64,000 nucleotides of DNA from Acinetobacter bouvetii DSM 14964 = CIP 107468 (GCF_000368865.1 NZ_KB849726.1:515634-579633); one strand, 5' to 3'. Numbered from the stretch's first letter, positions 1 to 8,992 are shown. Notes: a model not told the origin generated them from the sequence alone. A program made the numbers and translations.

Positions 1-702
1 CGTCAATTGCAGTTAGATATTGAACCTCAGCTGGATGCCCGGATCAGTGATTTTTCTGGGCCAGGCTGGGGACATGTCATTGATGGCGTGCGTCAGCTGC
101 ATGCGGGCTTAATGAACCGTTTTTATATCTATGGCGGTGCGGGAACCGGTAAAAGCCATTTGCTTTCCGCAATTTGTGACTCGTATTTAGAAATTGGCAA
201 ATCAGCAATTAAAGTTTCTTTATTAGAGCTTTTGGATGCGCCAACAGAAGCCATTACCTCGCTCGATCAATACGATTTAGTCGCTTTAGATGATATTGAA
301 GCAATCAGTGGCGTGCCGCATTGGCAAAAAGCAGTTTTTCATTTAATCAATTACAATAATGAAGGCGGCGGGCAACTGGTCTTTTCATCCCGTTTTGCGC
401 CAATTGAACTGAAATTGGAACTTCCGGATTTGCAGTCCCGCTTGACTCAGGCGGTCAGCGTTAAAGTGCCGAATGGCAGCTTATATGCGGACAGGCAGGC
501 TTTGGTTTTATCTGTGCTTTCGCGCAGAGGCATCCATATCGATCAGCAAATTGTTGACTATTTATTATTGCACGGCCCGCATCAAGCCTCGATTTTACTG
601 CAGACTTTAGAGCAGCTGATTCAGCTGCTGAAAGGGGAGAAAACCAAGCTCAGCAATGCCGCTTTACGGCAGATTTATGCGCTGATTGATGAATATCGAT
701 AA
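1..702 (+). CDS. hda: DnaA regulatory inactivator Hda (5' end cut by window edge)
   Basis: Hda is a small AAA+ relative of DnaA. With the sliding clamp it stimulates ATP hydrolysis by DnaA and so limits re-initiation of replication. The frame is open to the window edge. A TTG at base 7 is probably internal; the leading codons read Arg-Gln, and family members start with Met-Arg-Gln, so the ATG likely lies 3 bases outside. Visible motifs are a Walker A loop (GGAGTGKSH, near residue 44) and a Walker B-like segment (LVALDDIEAI, near residue 92). The length of about 234 aa fits Hda and is too short for DnaA. Family identity is strong; the exact start is inferred. Confidence 0.9.
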   Translation, partial: RQLQLDIEPQLDARISDFSGPGWGHVIDGVRQLHAGLMNRFYIYGGAGTGKSHLLSAICDSYLEIGKSAIKVSLLELLDAPTEAITSLDQYDLVALDDIEAISGVPHWQKAVFHLINYNNEGGGQLVFSSRFAPIELKLELPDLQSRLTQAVSVKVPNGSLYADRQALVLSVLSRRGIHIDQQIVDYLLLHGPHQASILLQTLEQLIQLLKGEKTKLSNAALRQIYALIDEYR

Positions 703-821
703 ACTGTAAAAAATCTTGAGTAATTACTCAAGCTATGACAAAGTACACAAAATAATTCGATGCTGCAGGGAATTTGCGGCTAAAGAATAAAAAAGAAATA
801 AAAAGATACAAGGAGAAGGTT

Positions 822-2651
822 ATGCTCAAACGGAGCATAGGCATAGGTATGCTGTGTGTTGCAGGGCATGCTTACAGTGCTGATATTAATATTACGACGA
901 CAGAAGATGTTGTAAAGGATGACACCGAGTGTTCACTTCGCGAAGCCATTGAGTATTTAAATATTCCTGCAGACGACCGGCCAGAAGCAGGCTATATGGG
1001 GTGCGGCGGCACAGGCGCGTCGACAAATATTTTACTGGAAGCAAAGAAAGAATATAAAGTTAAGTCCCCGCTTTATATCAAAACTGCATTGCTCATCCGT
1101 ACGGATTACTCAACCAATGTCACAGATGAAGTGGCGGAAGGGATGAATAATGCGACGCTGAAAATGACTGGCGCATCAAACCTCTTTGTCATTGATGATG
1201 CGAACAATCAATCCAGCGCATTAATTACCTTTAAAGAACTGACTTTGGCGGGATGCGGCGTTCAAAAATGCGCTGATAAAGGCGGCTTAATCTATAATAA
1301 CGAACGCCTGCAGTTAAATACCGTTAAATTATCAGGCGGCTGGGCGGATCAGGGCGGTGCAATTTATAATCTAGGCGTCAATAGTGATTACCCTGCTTAT
1401 GCCAGTACAGTAGAAATATTAAATAGCCTTTTTGAAAAAAATAAGGCCGCAGAAGGCGGAATTATTTACACGCAAGCGCCCGCTTTGTTTATTACACGAT
1501 CAGTTTTCCGCGATAACGAAACCGCCGCTGCGGCTTCAGCCAATATCTATGCGGCTCAGGGGCTGAGCGATGAAAAATTGGTGTCATTTCCTTTAAGCAT
1601 GTACAAAATTTCGAACAGTACTTTTTTCAGCAACAAAGGTGCTGTTGCAAATGTCACTGATGGAATGGGCTTGAACAATTTAACCATGGTCGCCAATGGT
1701 TCAGGCTTGATTTTGAATGCGCCAAAAGCCAAAGCATATATCAGCAATAGTATTTTGATTGGCAACCCTTATCCTGTAATTACAGGCGGGAGTGACTGCC
1801 GCTTTGAATCGGGCGATCAAAGTGTTCTGTGGAACAATTTAGTTTCTCCGGTTTGCGGTACTGGAAATGTATCTTATCCAAATGGTATTTGGAAGGGAAC
1901 ACAGCTATTTGCTGGATCAAATGTGGAAGGTGAATGCGCATCTTTAAAAGATGATACAACGGCATTGCTTTGCCCTTACCGCACAGTCGAAAAAGCTTTT
2001 ACAGGCTATTTCCGCCCGCGTATTTTATTGTCTTATAACAGTATTGCAGACTCATTGATCGTCAATAAAGGGCTTAAATCAAATGGAAAGGATGCCTTTG
2101 TTACGTGTGAAGCATCTGATCAGCGGAGCGTAAACCGTGATGCCGATCCGGCTACTTGCGACCGTGGCGCCATAGAAATTGTCGTGCCTACGGCTACAAG
2201 TTTAGCAGGTCAGGATATTTTAGTTGGGGACGTCGCTAAAATTTCGATTGCTGATTATCTTGGAGACAGTGATTTAATGCCTAAGGAAGAATGCGAACGC
2301 TTATTAGGTAAAAATCCAACTGGAGTAGCATGGAAAGACGGGTGTATTCAAGTTGTGCAGCGTGAAACGCCATCTAAGGGCTCATTGACCATCGACCTGC
2401 AGGGCAACTTGGTTTATACGCCCAATGGTGCATGGCGCGGCGCGGATATGTTTACGATCCGGGTAGTCACCTCTTCTACAAGCTTTAACTCAAGCAATAA
2501 ACCGTATATGGAAATTAATATTAACGTGGTTCAAGAAACTGAAAATACAATGGAAAGTAAGACAGTTGAAACATCTGGCGGTTCATTTGGATTCTTGAGT
2601 GTATTTGCACTTTTAGGTTTAGCAGGATTGCGACGCTATAAAAAATCATAG
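822..2651 (+). CDS. Exported CSLREA-domain protein with GlyGly-CTERM (rhombotarget-like)
   Basis: This is a predicted exported surface protein of 609 aa. It begins with a short signal peptide ending near AYSA and carries the CSLREAIE motif near residue 37. A long region rich in GG-A/G-x-I/L-Y repeats looks like a parallel beta-helix. From about residue 465 a cadherin/Ig-like module follows (PTATSLAGQDILVGD and onward). The C-terminus is a tripartite sorting signal: Ser-Gly-Gly, a hydrophobic stretch, then RRYKKS. By family knowledge such GlyGly-CTERM tails are cut by rhombosortase and accompany type II secretion. The in-frame TTG at 774 is less likely than ATG 822, which has AGGAGA five bases upstream. 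It sits 12 bp before a second gene of the same class. Confidence 0.75.
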   Translation: MLKRSIGIGMLCVAGHAYSADINITTTEDVVKDDTECSLREAIEYLNIPADDRPEAGYMGCGGTGASTNILLEAKKEYKVKSPLYIKTALLIRTDYSTNVTDEVAEGMNNATLKMTGASNLFVIDDANNQSSALITFKELTLAGCGVQKCADKGGLIYNNERLQLNTVKLSGGWADQGGAIYNLGVNSDYPAYASTVEILNSLFEKNKAAEGGIIYTQAPALFITRSVFRDNETAAAASANIYAAQGLSDEKLVSFPLSMYKISNSTFFSNKGAVANVTDGMGLNNLTMVANGSGLILNAPKAKAYISNSILIGNPYPVITGGSDCRFESGDQSVLWNNLVSPVCGTGNVSYPNGIWKGTQLFAGSNVEGECASLKDDTTALLCPYRTVEKAFTGYFRPRILLSYNSIADSLIVNKGLKSNGKDAFVTCEASDQRSVNRDADPATCDRGAIEIVVPTATSLAGQDILVGDVAKISIADYLGDSDLMPKEECERLLGKNPTGVAWKDGCIQVVQRETPSKGSLTIDLQGNLVYTPNGAWRGADMFTIRVVTSSTSFNSSNKPYMEININVVQETENTMESKTVETSGGSFGFLSVFALLGLAGLRRYKKS

Positions 2652-2663
2652 GGATAGGTATCC

Positions 2664-5069
2664 ATGAAAAATTATAAAAAAGCTCTGTTAGCGCTTATGG
2701 TGATAGCGGCAATGCCGTTAATGGCTTCGCAGAGCGACATTATTTATGTCAATACTTTTGATGATGAAAATGGTGTAAATCCAGCTAAGTGTTCTTTAAG
2801 GGAAGCCATCCAAACAGCAGCCGAAAATAAAGGCATAGGCGGTTGTACGGCAGGCAATACCTTAGTTGGACAAAAAGACTATATTCAGCTGGAAGCAGGA
2901 ACATATAAGCTGAATCAAGAGCTTAAGCCGGCTTCGCAAGTGTTTATTTTGGGTAAAACGGCTGCCGATTGGGAAAAGAAAAGCCCATTGACCAATGATT
3001 ATCCATTAATAGGAGCGCTCAAAACAAAAATTGATGGCCAAAACAAGACGCGTCTCTTTAATACCGTTGAAAGCGAAGCTACATTAGTTTTGAGTAATGT
3101 TGAATTAACCAATGGCTATTCAGCAAATGACGGCGGCGCGCTTTTTATTGGCGGCGCCTTAACGCTAGACGCAAGTGCAATTACCTCGTCTGTGTCAGAT
3201 AAAAGCGGCGGCGCAATATATCTGGTTCCTGATAAAGGCGAAAAGACGGTTACGGTTAATCAGACGCTATTGCAAGGGAATGATGCTAAACAGGGCAGTG
3301 TTTTTGCCATGGACTGTGAAGCGAATTTGCTGAATACTAAAGCTGTTATTACTGTGTCTGGCAGCAGTATTGTGAAAAATGGCTTAGTGAAAGATAGTTC
3401 CAGTACGGTTGATGTGTGTGGAAATTCAAGTGTTGCCTTAAATACAAATACAATTGCCAAAAACCGTGCAAATACTGCCATCATCCATACAGCATCTTTT
3501 GTGAAACATCCATTAAGTGATAGCTCTATTATAAGCTTTGTTAGTAATACCATTGTAGAAAATCAGGCGCCAACGGCTTGGCTGTATGATGAAAATGGAT
3601 CTAAATCATTGAACTATAATGTTTTAGCATTTAATAGCGGCAATGCGTGCAACTACAGAAGCAGTAACAATGTACTTATAGAAAAGGCATCGGTATGGGC
3701 TCAAAATAATGCCTTGGCGCTGACCGGCGCAAATGCGTGTATTTTACCGCCAGAGTCAGCGACTACAGATTTAAAAGTTGAAAACAATATTGATGTTGTG
3801 AGTATGAGTTTATCCAGCGTGCTTTCAAGTTATCAGGAAGCATCACAATATAATCTGTTCTTACCGCTGTATTATCCAAAACAAAATAATTCAGCAAACG
3901 ATCTGATTGACCTTGAAAGAACAGGCTGTTCAAGTACAGACCAGCGCGGCTTAGCGAGAGTAGAAGACGGGACACTGACACTTGACCCGGCCAAGCGTAA
4001 CTCTTGTGATATCGGTTCTGTTGAACGCATACGTTTAACGGCTGCCGATATTGTTAACTTAAGCAATATTTCTGCAGTGACATTAGTCGATGGCTTAAAA
4101 GCAGAAAAAGACCGCCTCAAAGCGTTGCTGGATAATTCCAGCACCAATAAAGACTATTTGGTAATGTATCAAGATGACTACAATACTGCATCTGATCTAT
4201 TGAAATACACTCAGCAATATTTAGGTTATAGAACAGTATTTGTTGACCCGCTGAGTATGACGTTGCGTGAGGAAGAAGCTGTTCCGAACAGCAGCGCTCA
4301 ATTAATCAAGCCGCTCAATGAAGAAAACTATGAGATTACGGTTGAATCGCTTGGCGTAGGTGTTCAAACAGGTGAAAATGCAACTATTGATTTGACTAAA
4401 ATTGTGAAAGATTCAAATTTAATATGTGAGTGGAAGTCGGATCTTAAGCGCGCCATTATGTACCGTACCGATGGCAAGATAACGAATTCATCTGAAGCGG
4501 AATACTGCTCTTACGCCATTAAGGACAGAAACAGCGGTGTTGTCACCAAAGGCATAATGCAAGCCCGTTTTGTTAATATCGCGCCGATTGCTAAAGATGA
4601 TACTTATGCAATTAGTTCTGATACCAATTTAGAAGTGACAGTAAACCCCTTAGAAAATGACTCAGATGACGGAGATGGTCCAAATTCAGTTTTGCCTGCA
4701 GGTAAATCTATTTGGCATCAGAATGCAGACGGTAAAAATACCCCGATTTATTTTAAAAGTATTCCTGCTGGTTTGAATTTTACAGCTGAATACAGCGGCC
4801 CTTGCCCTGGCGGTGATGTGCGCAATGTCTGCTATGGCGGCAATATTAAGTTTTCGGTTAAGAATGCGTTCAGTCAATTCAGTTATCCAATTACCTATAA
4901 GGTTTATGATGTGGAAGGCGCCGAGTCGAATGAGGCCATCATCTATTTGCAAAACCAAGCGAAAAATACAAATGAAAGTTCCAGCGGCGGCGGTTCATCA
5001 AATGTCTTTGGTTTAATTGTTCTGGCTGGCCTTGTGGTATTCAGAATGCGTAAATTTACAAGACGCTAA
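2664..5069 (+). CDS. rbtA: Rhombotarget A-type protein (CSLREA plus GlyGly-CTERM)
   Basis: This 801-aa exported protein closely matches my memory of Acinetobacter rhombotarget A. It has a signal peptide ending near PLMAS, a CSLREAIQ motif near residue 43, and a beta-helix-like middle with repeated GGA-[LI]-[FY]. A later domain carries paired cysteines (GPCPGGD then VCYGG near residue 715). The C-terminal signal is SSSGGGSS, a hydrophobic span and the basic tail RMRKFTRR. It follows the preceding CSLREA gene by 12 bp, so the two are probably co-transcribed, and a strong terminator follows at 5083. The function of the mature protein is unknown to me. Rhombosortase processing is inferred from the tail alone, since no rhomboid-type protease is encoded here. 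Confidence 0.75.
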   Translation: MKNYKKALLALMVIAAMPLMASQSDIIYVNTFDDENGVNPAKCSLREAIQTAAENKGIGGCTAGNTLVGQKDYIQLEAGTYKLNQELKPASQVFILGKTAADWEKKSPLTNDYPLIGALKTKIDGQNKTRLFNTVESEATLVLSNVELTNGYSANDGGALFIGGALTLDASAITSSVSDKSGGAIYLVPDKGEKTVTVNQTLLQGNDAKQGSVFAMDCEANLLNTKAVITVSGSSIVKNGLVKDSSSTVDVCGNSSVALNTNTIAKNRANTAIIHTASFVKHPLSDSSIISFVSNTIVENQAPTAWLYDENGSKSLNYNVLAFNSGNACNYRSSNNVLIEKASVWAQNNALALTGANACILPPESATTDLKVENNIDVVSMSLSSVLSSYQEASQYNLFLPLYYPKQNNSANDLIDLERTGCSSTDQRGLARVEDGTLTLDPAKRNSCDIGSVERIRLTAADIVNLSNISAVTLVDGLKAEKDRLKALLDNSSTNKDYLVMYQDDYNTASDLLKYTQQYLGYRTVFVDPLSMTLREEEAVPNSSAQLIKPLNEENYEITVESLGVGVQTGENATIDLTKIVKDSNLICEWKSDLKRAIMYRTDGKITNSSEAEYCSYAIKDRNSGVVTKGIMQARFVNIAPIAKDDTYAISSDTNLEVTVNPLENDSDDGDGPNSVLPAGKSIWHQNADGKNTPIYFKSIPAGLNFTAEYSGPCPGGDVRNVCYGGNIKFSVKNAFSQFSYPITYKVYDVEGAESNEAIIYLQNQAKNTNESSSGGGSSNVFGLIVLAGLVVFRMRKFTRR

Positions 5070-5082
5070 TTTTAAAAAACAA

Positions 5083-5108
5083 AAAGGCCTCTATTGATAG
5101 AGGCCTTT
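5083..5108 (+). terminator. Intrinsic terminator after the rhombotarget pair
   Basis: An 11-bp perfect stem (AAAGGCCTCTA / TAGAGGCCTTT) surrounds a TTGA tetraloop and is followed by TCTGTT. It begins 13 bases after the rbtA stop. The flanking A and T runs let it act in both directions. Confidence 0.8.
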
Positions 5109-5216
5109 CTGTTGCTGAATTTTGATTATTGGGCGTTTAAGCGGTGGTTAGAAGGTTAGGTTGAGTACATAGCAGAACATTTTTCGCCCTATTTTGTCTA
5201 AACATAATGCTCAAAA

Positions 5217-5621
5217 TCAGTGATGTGTTACTTCCGGTGTCAGATATTTATTAATATACTCTTCGCGGATGGCGGAACGTTCATCGGGTGATGCTTTTTG
5301 CAAGCGAGACGCTAATTCCCGGCGTTCCTGGCTGCTCATTTTTTGCCATGTTTCGCGCATTTTCTGCTTTTCAGTTTCTGGAAGCTGATTAAACCAATCC
5401 ATCCGCTGCTGTAAGCTGACACTCTGTTCAGCGGGGATTTCTTTAAGAGACTGATAACGCTTGATCAGTGCAGCTTGTTCAGTATCAGACAATGAATCCC
5501 AAGTTTCATTCACTTGAGTATCTGCATCTTTGGAAAAAATCCAAAAACGTTCAAAGCCTGCAAAGCTGGTTTGCAGGAACCCGAATGCGCAAAAAGCGAT
5601 TGCTAACTTTCTAGCTGCCAT
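5217..5621 (-). CDS. DUF3106-type exported protein
   Basis: A 134-aa protein with an N-terminal signal peptide (MAARKLAIAFCAFGFLQTSFA). The charged helical body contains repeated W-x-x-L/M-[ST]-x-x-E units: WDSLSDTEQ, WFNQLPETEKQ and WQKMSSQERRE. This spacing is typical of the DUF3106 family, whose function is unknown. Its start overlaps the end of the upstream one-TM gene by 11 bp, and that gene overlaps the sigma-factor gene, so all three form one translationally coupled operon on the minus strand. By analogy with other sigma/anti-sigma operons it could be a periplasmic sensor or modulator, but that is an inference from position only. Confidence 0.7.
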   Translation of the reverse strand: MAARKLAIAFCAFGFLQTSFAGFERFWIFSKDADTQVNETWDSLSDTEQAALIKRYQSLKEIPAEQSVSLQQRMDWFNQLPETEKQKMRETWQKMSSQERRELASRLQKASPDERSAIREEYINKYLTPEVTHH

Positions 5622-5934
5622 GGGGAGCCTTGTCCTCGCCTAAAACCATTAACATTTCTAAGTCTTCAACCATTTGAGGTGAAAGTTTAGGTGCTGAAAC
5701 AACTTGATTCTGCGGTTTTTCATTCAGTGTTGTCACTGAATTCGGCAGCACAATAAAGCCTGCAATCGCAGCTGCTAAAGCAAAGCCTGACATTTTCCAC
5801 AAGCCATAGTGCGATGTTTCACGTTCTTGAATTTCATCAAGAACATTATTCATTACAGCAGGTTTGTGCGCATGTTGCTGTGCGAGTCCATCAAGTTTGG
5901 AAGTTACTTGCTTTAAGAAATCATCTTGTTTCAT
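5611..5934 (-). CDS. One-TM protein in the anti-sigma position
   Basis: A 107-aa protein. It has a cytoplasmic N-terminal part (about residues 1-46, with DEIQERETSHYGLW), one membrane segment (SGFALAAAIAGFIVLP, about 49-65), and a roughly 40-residue periplasmic tail. It contains no cysteine, so it is not a ZAS-type zinc anti-sigma factor. The ATG overlaps the stop of the sigma gene in an ATGA arrangement, and the downstream DUF3106 gene overlaps its end. Topology and position suggest a membrane anti-sigma factor, but I recognise no anti-sigma domain. The role is therefore inference; the gene itself is clear. Confidence 0.6.
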   Translation of the reverse strand: MKQDDFLKQVTSKLDGLAQQHAHKPAVMNNVLDEIQERETSHYGLWKMSGFALAAAIAGFIVLPNSVTTLNEKPQNQVVSAPKLSPQMVEDLEMLMVLGEDKAPHGS

Positions 5935-6566
5935 TCGGATGACCCTCCCAGATGTGGATTCAAGTGTGCTAATGAAGCGCGTAAGCCTTGTATAGCACGG
6001 TGATAATGGGTTTTTACACTGCCGTCAGTGCAATTCATAATCTGTGCTGTTGTATGTGTATCAAAGCCTTCCCATGCACGCAGCATAAATGCCTGCTGCT
6101 GCCGGACTGGTAGCTGTGCGATGGCTTCCTGAATCTCTTCGGCCGTTACAGCACGGTCAATAAATTCAAGCGGATTAGGCGTTGATTCATCTACAACATC
6201 ATTCAGCTCGATTTCATCATCGTCTAAGCTGACTTTTCGGAAAAAAGAAAAGGGCTGAGCGCGGCGGGCTTCTTTACGTCGCCAATCTTGCAGTTTGTTA
6301 TTCAGGATGGTGTAGAACAGGGGATACCATTCTTCAGTGGATTTCTCTGCATATGACTTATGCAGCGAGATGAAGGCTTCCTGAACCAAATCCATGGCAA
6401 TGCCATGCTGGTTTTGGGTTGCACTTTCCATCATAACCAGAGCGCGGCCAGTGACTTCATTCATGAAGTTTTTCAGGCGAGATTCTACCGTGCTCTTAAG
6501 AACACTCGAATCTGCTGTATCTGACTGTTTAGGCGCTAAATCCATAGAGATGGAAAATCCTGTCAT
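5931..6566 (-). CDS. ECF-like RNA polymerase sigma factor
   Basis: A sigma-70 family protein of about 211 aa. Region 2 is seen as MDLVQEAFISLHKS and WYPLFYTILNNKLQDWRRKEARR. Region 4 is seen as IAQLPVRQQQAFMLRAWEGF followed by a helix-turn-helix (TTAQIMNCTDGSVKTHYHRAI). There is no region 1.1 or 3, as expected of group IV factors. A longer frame opens at TTG 6632, but ATG 6566 with GGTGGG upstream is the better start; ATG 6545 is another possibility. It heads the overlapping set with the one-TM protein and the DUF3106 protein. The inducing signal is not evident from sequence. Confidence 0.85.
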   Translation of the reverse strand: MTGFSISMDLAPKQSDTADSSVLKSTVESRLKNFMNEVTGRALVMMESATQNQHGIAMDLVQEAFISLHKSYAEKSTEEWYPLFYTILNNKLQDWRRKEARRAQPFSFFRKVSLDDDEIELNDVVDESTPNPLEFIDRAVTAEEIQEAIAQLPVRQQQAFMLRAWEGFDTHTTAQIMNCTDGSVKTHYHRAIQGLRASLAHLNPHLGGSSE

Positions 6567-6701
6567 TGGATACCCACCATCGCTTTTAAGTTCATGTACA
6601 TATAACGTTAAAAGCGATAGCTTGGTTGACAAATAAATTGTTATTTTTCTAGTTTAATCTATTTTTAAACTGGGTGGAGCCCATTCAAATAGAATAACGT
6701 A

Positions 6702-7478
6702 TTACAGGCGCTGGCGGACCATTTCAAAGAAGCAGATTGAACCAGCAATGGCAACATTCAACGACTCTTGACCGCCTGGCTGCGGAATAACTACAGCTTC
6801 AGCATTTTCCAGAGCGTATTCACTGACGCCTTGGCCCTCATTGCCCAGTATCCATGCACATGCTTTGCTTAAATCTTTCGAATATAAGCTGGCCGAGCGG
6901 TGTGAACTGGTGACATATACAGGAATTTCAAAACGGGGCAAGATGTCTTCGAGCGCGATATTTTCAAAAGTATGCAATGAAAAATGCGCACCCATGCCTG
7001 CACGGAGCACACGCGGTGACCAAAGTGATGCTGAACCTTTGGTGCAAACCACTTGCTTAATGCCAGCCGCCGCTGCAGAGCGCAGCAATGTCCCGACGTT
7101 GCCTGGATCTTGGACATTTTCTAGAATTAAAGTGTCGGCATCAAATTTCAGCGCTTGGCTGGAGCTTGGCAAGTCAATCACAGCTAAGCAGGCCAGTGTA
7201 GTGCCTAAGGTGCTTAAGTCTTTGTACAGCGACTCGCCAATGATAAAGATATGGCCTGTATAGGTTTTTAAAATTTCTTCAAAGTCTGGATGCGCCAGGG
7301 CATGTTCTGTGGTGAAAATAGAATTGATTCTTCTGTTTTCCTGCAGCCATGCAAGGCATAAATGCGTTCCTTCCAGAACGGTTTGACCTTGTTTTTTGCG
7401 GTATGAGTTCTGTTCAATCAGCCCGCGCAAATGCTTGATTTTCGGGTTGTCTTTAGACTCAAGAAAAATTGTAGACAT
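6702..7478 (-). CDS. TrmH/SpoU-family RNA 2'-O-methyltransferase
   Basis: A 258-aa SPOUT methyltransferase expected to transfer a methyl group from S-adenosylmethionine to a ribose in rRNA or tRNA. The N-terminal substrate-binding part begins STIFLESKDNPKIKHLRGL. The catalytic trefoil-knot motifs are LILENVQDPGNVGTLLRSA (motif 1), AWILGNEGQGVS (motif 2) and VVIPQPGGQESLNVAIAGS (motif 3), all intact. I chose ATG 7478 over the GTG at 7493, because the latter falls at the edge of a perfect hairpin. The exact RNA target cannot be told from sequence, so no gene symbol is given. It lies 48 bp downstream of fbp on the same strand. Confidence 0.85.
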   Translation of the reverse strand: MSTIFLESKDNPKIKHLRGLIEQNSYRKKQGQTVLEGTHLCLAWLQENRRINSIFTTEHALAHPDFEEILKTYTGHIFIIGESLYKDLSTLGTTLACLAVIDLPSSSQALKFDADTLILENVQDPGNVGTLLRSAAAAGIKQVVCTKGSASLWSPRVLRAGMGAHFSLHTFENIALEDILPRFEIPVYVTSSHRSASLYSKDLSKACAWILGNEGQGVSEYALENAEAVVIPQPGGQESLNVAIAGSICFFEMVRQRL

Positions 7479-7492
7479 GGGAGATAAGTCCA

Positions 7493-7517
7493 CGGTGATC
7501 AGGCAGGCTGATCACCG
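7493..7517. terminator. Perfect 10-bp stem-loop after fbp
   Basis: CGGTGATCAG and CTGATCACCG are exact reverse complements around a GCAGG loop. The element begins 8 bases past the fbp stop. There is no long U-tract on the minus strand, so it may be an attenuating or mRNA-stabilising hairpin rather than a full terminator. Confidence 0.5.
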
Positions 7518-7525
7518 CTGTTAAA

Positions 7526-8500
7526 TTAGTTATGGTAGCCGGTAACCAGATCGACTTCGTTTTTAGAGCCGATGATGACTGGCACGCGCTGATGCAGTTC
7601 AGTCGGCTGGATGTCTAGAATGCGGACACGGCCCGTAGTAGATGAGCCGCCAGCTTGTTCCATCAGCATGCTCATCGGGTTTGCTTCGTACATTAAACGC
7701 AGACGTCCCGCTTTTTTCGGATCTTTAAAATCGTACGGATACATGAAGATGCCGCTGCGGCATAGAATACGGTGAATATCGCCAACCATGCATGCTACCC
7801 AGCGCATGTTAAAGTCTTTTTCGCGAGGGCCGGTTTTGCCTGCAAGGAGTTCATCTACATAGCGCTTCACGGGCTCTTCCCAGTGGCGCTGATTGGACGC
7901 ATTGATGGCATATTCCTTAGTATCCGCAGCGACAGTAATCGCATCTTTGGTCAGCAAGAACTCTTGGCTGTCTGGGTCAAATGTAAAGAATACTACGCCA
8001 GCGCCAACAGTCAGCGCCATCATGGTTGAAGGGCCATACAGCACATAGCCTGCGGCAGCTTGGTGAACGCCTGCCTGCATGAAATCTTCTGCTTGAGTTA
8101 CGGCATTTTTAGCTGGAAGAATAGAGAAAATTGTGCCCACGCACATATTGATGTCAATGTTGCTTGAGCCGTCTAACGGGTCAAACAGGACAAGATAATC
8201 GCCATTTTCTTGCGCTGGGGTAAAGTCATCAAGCTCTTCTGATGCTAAACCGCCAACATGCGGATGAACTTTTAATGCATCAATTAAATAATCATTTGAA
8301 ATCACATCAAGTTTCTTTTGCTCTTCACCTTGCACATTTTCATGCTGCGCGCTGCCCAATACGCCCGCTAAAGCGCCTTTTTGAAGCAAAAGGTCGATGT
8401 CTTTGCATGTATCTCCAATTGTTTCAATAACTTGTGCAAGGGCAGGTGTTAAATTTCCGCTTTGTTGTTGTAGAAATTGGGATAAGCTTAAACGTGACAT
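7526..8500 (-). CDS. fbp: Class I fructose-1,6-bisphosphatase
   Basis: This enzyme hydrolyses fructose-1,6-bisphosphate to fructose-6-phosphate, the committed step of gluconeogenesis, in the cytosol. The 324-aa protein has the class I metal-binding signatures: [19 protein letters not shown] (in [11 protein letters not shown]) and [17 protein letters not shown], where the DPLDGSSN box is diagnostic. Towards the C-terminus are [23 protein letters not shown] and the substrate-site lysine in this block. Length and motif order match the bacterial class I family. The start is supported by GGAG upstream of ATG 8500. It is divergent from the small gene at 8685, so the 184-bp gap holds two promoters. 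Confidence 0.95.
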   Translation of the reverse strand: MSRLSLSQFLQQQSGNLTPALAQVIETIGDTCKDIDLLLQKGALAGVLGSAQHENVQGEEQKKLDVISNDYLIDALKVHPHVGGLASEELDDFTPAQENGDYLVLFDPLDGSSNIDINMCVGTIFSILPAKNAVTQAEDFMQAGVHQAAAGYVLYGPSTMMALTVGAGVVFFTFDPDSQEFLLTKDAITVAADTKEYAINASNQRHWEEPVKRYVDELLAGKTGPREKDFNMRWVACMVGDIHRILCRSGIFMYPYDFKDPKKAGRLRLMYEANPMSMLMEQAGGSSTTGRVRILDIQPTELHQRVPVIIGSKNEVDLVTGYHN

Positions 8501-8684
8501 AACCGGAATGCTCCAAAAGAAAAGCGGTCAAAAATGATCGGAATAGAATAACCCTTCATTTTAGATGAGAATGAGGGAAAAGAAAAATTAAACTGTGTTA
8601 TTTGACGCGATTTTGCCCTTGCAAGTCTCTCAGAACATGCTATGTTGAAAGCAGGAAACAGAGGGAATGACAAGGAGCACAACA

Positions 8685-8885
8685 ATGACCACTCAAAAAT
8701 TTGATGCGACTCCAACTCCGAGTGAAGGTTTAAATTTGGATGACATTTCCAAAGACAACGTGAAAGAAGCTTGGAGCGGTTATGAGTCTAAGCCTGAATA
8801 CAAAAAGTTCAATAAGCATGACTTGATTGAATCTATGCAAAGCGCCCATGAAGAAGCTGCGGAGCAAAAGCCTGAGCAGGCTTAA
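8685..8885 (+). CDS. Small conserved acidic protein (Acinetobacter-type)
   Basis: A 66-aa hydrophilic protein (MTTQKFDATPTPSEGLNLDD...) with no membrane segment and no cysteine. It contains DDISKDNVKEAWSGYESKPEYK and ends in an acidic/Gln-rich tail. I believe similar small proteins occur throughout Acinetobacter, but I know of no function. ATG 8685 is preferred to ATG 8667 because AAGGAG lies 7 bases before it. A strong terminator follows within 12 bp of the stop, so this is a complete single-gene unit, divergent from fbp. Confidence 0.7.
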   Translation: MTTQKFDATPTPSEGLNLDDISKDNVKEAWSGYESKPEYKKFNKHDLIESMQSAHEEAAEQKPEQA

Positions 8886-8896
8886 TTCTCGCAAAT

Positions 8897-8926
8897 AAAA
8901 AAGCACTCAATTTGAGTGCTTTTTTA
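8897..8926 (+). terminator. Intrinsic terminator of the 66-aa gene
   Basis: AGCACTCAA and TTGAGTGCT form a 9-bp stem flanked by an A-run and a T-run (AAAAA / TTTTTT). The symmetry lets it also stop minus-strand transcription coming from fbp-side read-through or protect the 3' side of pal. Confidence 0.85.
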
Positions 8927-8992
8927 TACCGATTTTTCGTATAGGCATCCGTTTTGAAGGACGCTCTATAAAGTTAAATCAGCACCGTTAAA

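Noticed and set aside
6567-6632. TTG start giving a longer sigma factor
   Set aside because: The extra 22 residues lack similarity to sigma region 2 and have no ribosome-binding site; ATG 6566 with GGTGGG fits better.
6841-7263. 140-codon plus-strand frame inside the SpoU-type gene
   Set aside because: The minus-strand methyltransferase has all three family motifs; the opposite frame has no domain and no upstream signals.
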